From Hominenteromicrobium gallistercoris (lineage in GTDB: Bacteria > Bacillota > Clostridia > Oscillospirales > Acutalibacteraceae): a DNA stretch of 5,736 nucleotides. Of the stretch, positions 5,042 to 5,736 are shown piece by piece (positions within the stretch are counted from its first letter, which is position 1; every line of letters starts with the position of its first letter). Made by a program: the position numbers and the translations under genes. Where the stretch lies: positions 1 through 5,736 of the forward strand of contig DWXR01000117.1 in assembly GCA_019119145.1 (NCBI GenBank), given 5' to 3'. Below the pieces are notes generated by a model that saw nothing but the letters and a program-made list of their open reading frames with translations, was not told the origin of the DNA and searched no databases.

Positions 5042-5736
5042 ATGAAAACGCAAAAACTTTCAAAAGCGCTCGCGGCGTTTTTGGCCGTTCTTCTGCTGTT
5101 TTCCTTAGGAACGACGGTTTTCGCCGACGAAGCCCCTGTGCTTTCCGGCGAAACCTCCACCGTGGAAACGACAACAGACGACGGCACACCGGCGCCCGCG
5201 GGCACACCTGCACCGGAGACTTCCACGCCTGAGACTTCCGAGCCGGAAAGCTCCGAGACGCCGGAAGCCTCTGCATCGCCGGAATCCTCCGCGACGCCAG
5301 AAGCTACGCCCGCCGCGACGCCTGAAGCGACGGCCATGCCGGAAGCCTCTGCGGAGCCGACGGCTGAAGCCTCCGCATCGCCTGATCCCGCCGCAAACGA
5401 CGGCCTGACCACGCTCGCGGATGAGCCGGATACGGGAGATTCCGAACATGAATTCACTGTATCCGGAACAACGATCGACATTCCTGCAAATTCCAGCGCA
5501 ACAGCTATTCAGGATGCCATCAACTACATTGCTGAGGAAAGTGCGGTCAAGACCGGCTGGACCATCACTGTGGGAAGCGGTACATACAATCGCTTTTCGA
5601 TTACCAACATCGACGACCTGACCATTGAAGGCACTGACCGCAACAATGTTGTTATCGAGACGCTGACAGAAGCTGCTGCAAATAATCTAATTGATGCAGG
5701 CGGTATCAACGCATTCGGCTCGAACATCACCATCCG
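5042..5736 (+). CDS. Secreted protein with Pro/Thr/Ser/Glu/Ala-rich linker and probable beta-helix domain, partial
   Basis: The frame is open to the right edge (231 codons plus two bases), so the 3' part is missing. Residues 1-28 form a classical signal peptide: Lys-rich start, hydrophobic core LAAFLAVLLLFSLG, cleavage likely after VFA28. Residues about 40-118 are low-complexity and consist of degenerate TPEAS, SPESS and ATPEAT units, a flexible linker or wall-spanning stalk. From about 138 an ordered domain starts; SATAIQDAINYIAEE, ITVGSGTY (175-182) and LTIEGTDRNNVVIE (193-206) resemble the opening of right-handed beta-helix (pectate-lyase-like) proteins. The product is probably exported and may act on or bind polysaccharide at the cell surface; this is inference from fold type only. 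AAAGGA (5025-5030) or AAGAGG (5032-5037) serves as ribosome binding site. It is probably unrelated to the exporter operon. Confidence 0.85.
   Translation, partial: MKTQKLSKALAAFLAVLLLFSLGTTVFADEAPVLSGETSTVETTTDDGTPAPAGTPAPETSTPETSEPESSETPEASASPESSATPEATPAATPEATAMPEASAEPTAEASASPDPAANDGLTTLADEPDTGDSEHEFTVSGTTIDIPANSSATAIQDAINYIAEESAVKTGWTITVGSGTYNRFSITNIDDLTIEGTDRNNVVIETLTEAAANNLIDAGGINAFGSNITI
5186..5395 (+). repeat. Degenerate short repeats encoding the PEAS/TPEAT linker
   Basis: Codons for Thr/Ser-Pro-Glu-Ala/Ser units recur irregularly every 5-8 residues. The longest exact copy I noticed is the 14-base CCGGAAGCCTCTGC at 5261-5274 and 5339-5352, 78 bases (26 codons) apart and in frame. Such repeats can expand or contract by recombination or slippage without breaking the frame. 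Confidence 0.65.

Noticed and set aside
5186..5395. Repeat tract considered as a CRISPR array or tandem DNA repeat
   Set aside because: Units are short, degenerate and in codon phase, with no constant repeat-spacer pattern. They are explained by a low-complexity protein linker.
5038..5481. Minus-strand frames with Ser/Gly/Val/Ala or Arg-rich repeats opposite the secreted protein
   Set aside because: They mirror the repetitive linker codons of the real + strand gene, which has a signal peptide and ribosome binding site.

Overview
The window looks like a chromosomal piece of a fairly GC-rich member of the Clostridia, possibly a gut Oscillospiraceae/Ruminococcaceae-type bacterium. This is inferred from very strong AAAGGAGG-type ribosome binding sites, a TTG start, codons that mostly end in C or G inside AT-rich intergenic DNA, and the kinds of genes present. 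No rRNA, tRNA, CRISPR array, insertion sequence or phage gene is visible.

Bases 1-2429 and on to 4338 hold a compact three-gene operon on the + strand: a MarR-family repressor (196-672) followed by the two halves of a heterodimeric ABC exporter (669-2429 and 2413-4338). The genes overlap by 4 bp and 17 bp, so they are probably translationally coupled. The two exporter subunits complement each other at the ATPase sites. The first has a degenerate Walker B (Asp in place of the catalytic Glu) and H-loop (Gln in place of His) but a normal signature motif. The second has a normal catalytic Glu and His but an altered signature (LSQGQ). This is the arrangement known from TM287/288, BmrCD and LmrCD, and it predicts one active and one degenerate ATP site. 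A nested palindrome at 9-44 and a TATAAT box at 77-82 lie ahead of the repressor, and the leader carries a run of ten T.

Bases 4339-4683 hold a small independent transcription unit: a good extended -10 promoter, a palindrome at the predicted transcription start, a 69-aa Bfd-like [2Fe-2S] protein and a strong hairpin terminator that should work in both directions.

Bases 4684-5041 are AT-rich and contain no certain gene. They do contain a convincing leftward promoter (4926-4954), a 63-aa leftward ORF with a ribosome binding site, and the shared terminator, so a short leftward transcript is plausible. From 5042 to the right edge runs the start of a secreted protein: signal peptide, a long Pro/Thr/Ser/Glu/Ala linker, then the first strands of what looks like a right-handed beta-helix domain. 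It has no stop codon inside the window.

I see no clearly new biological system. The best leads are the leftward transcript in the 4640-4954 interval, the nested dyad ahead of the repressor, and the palindrome at the start of the [2Fe-2S] gene.
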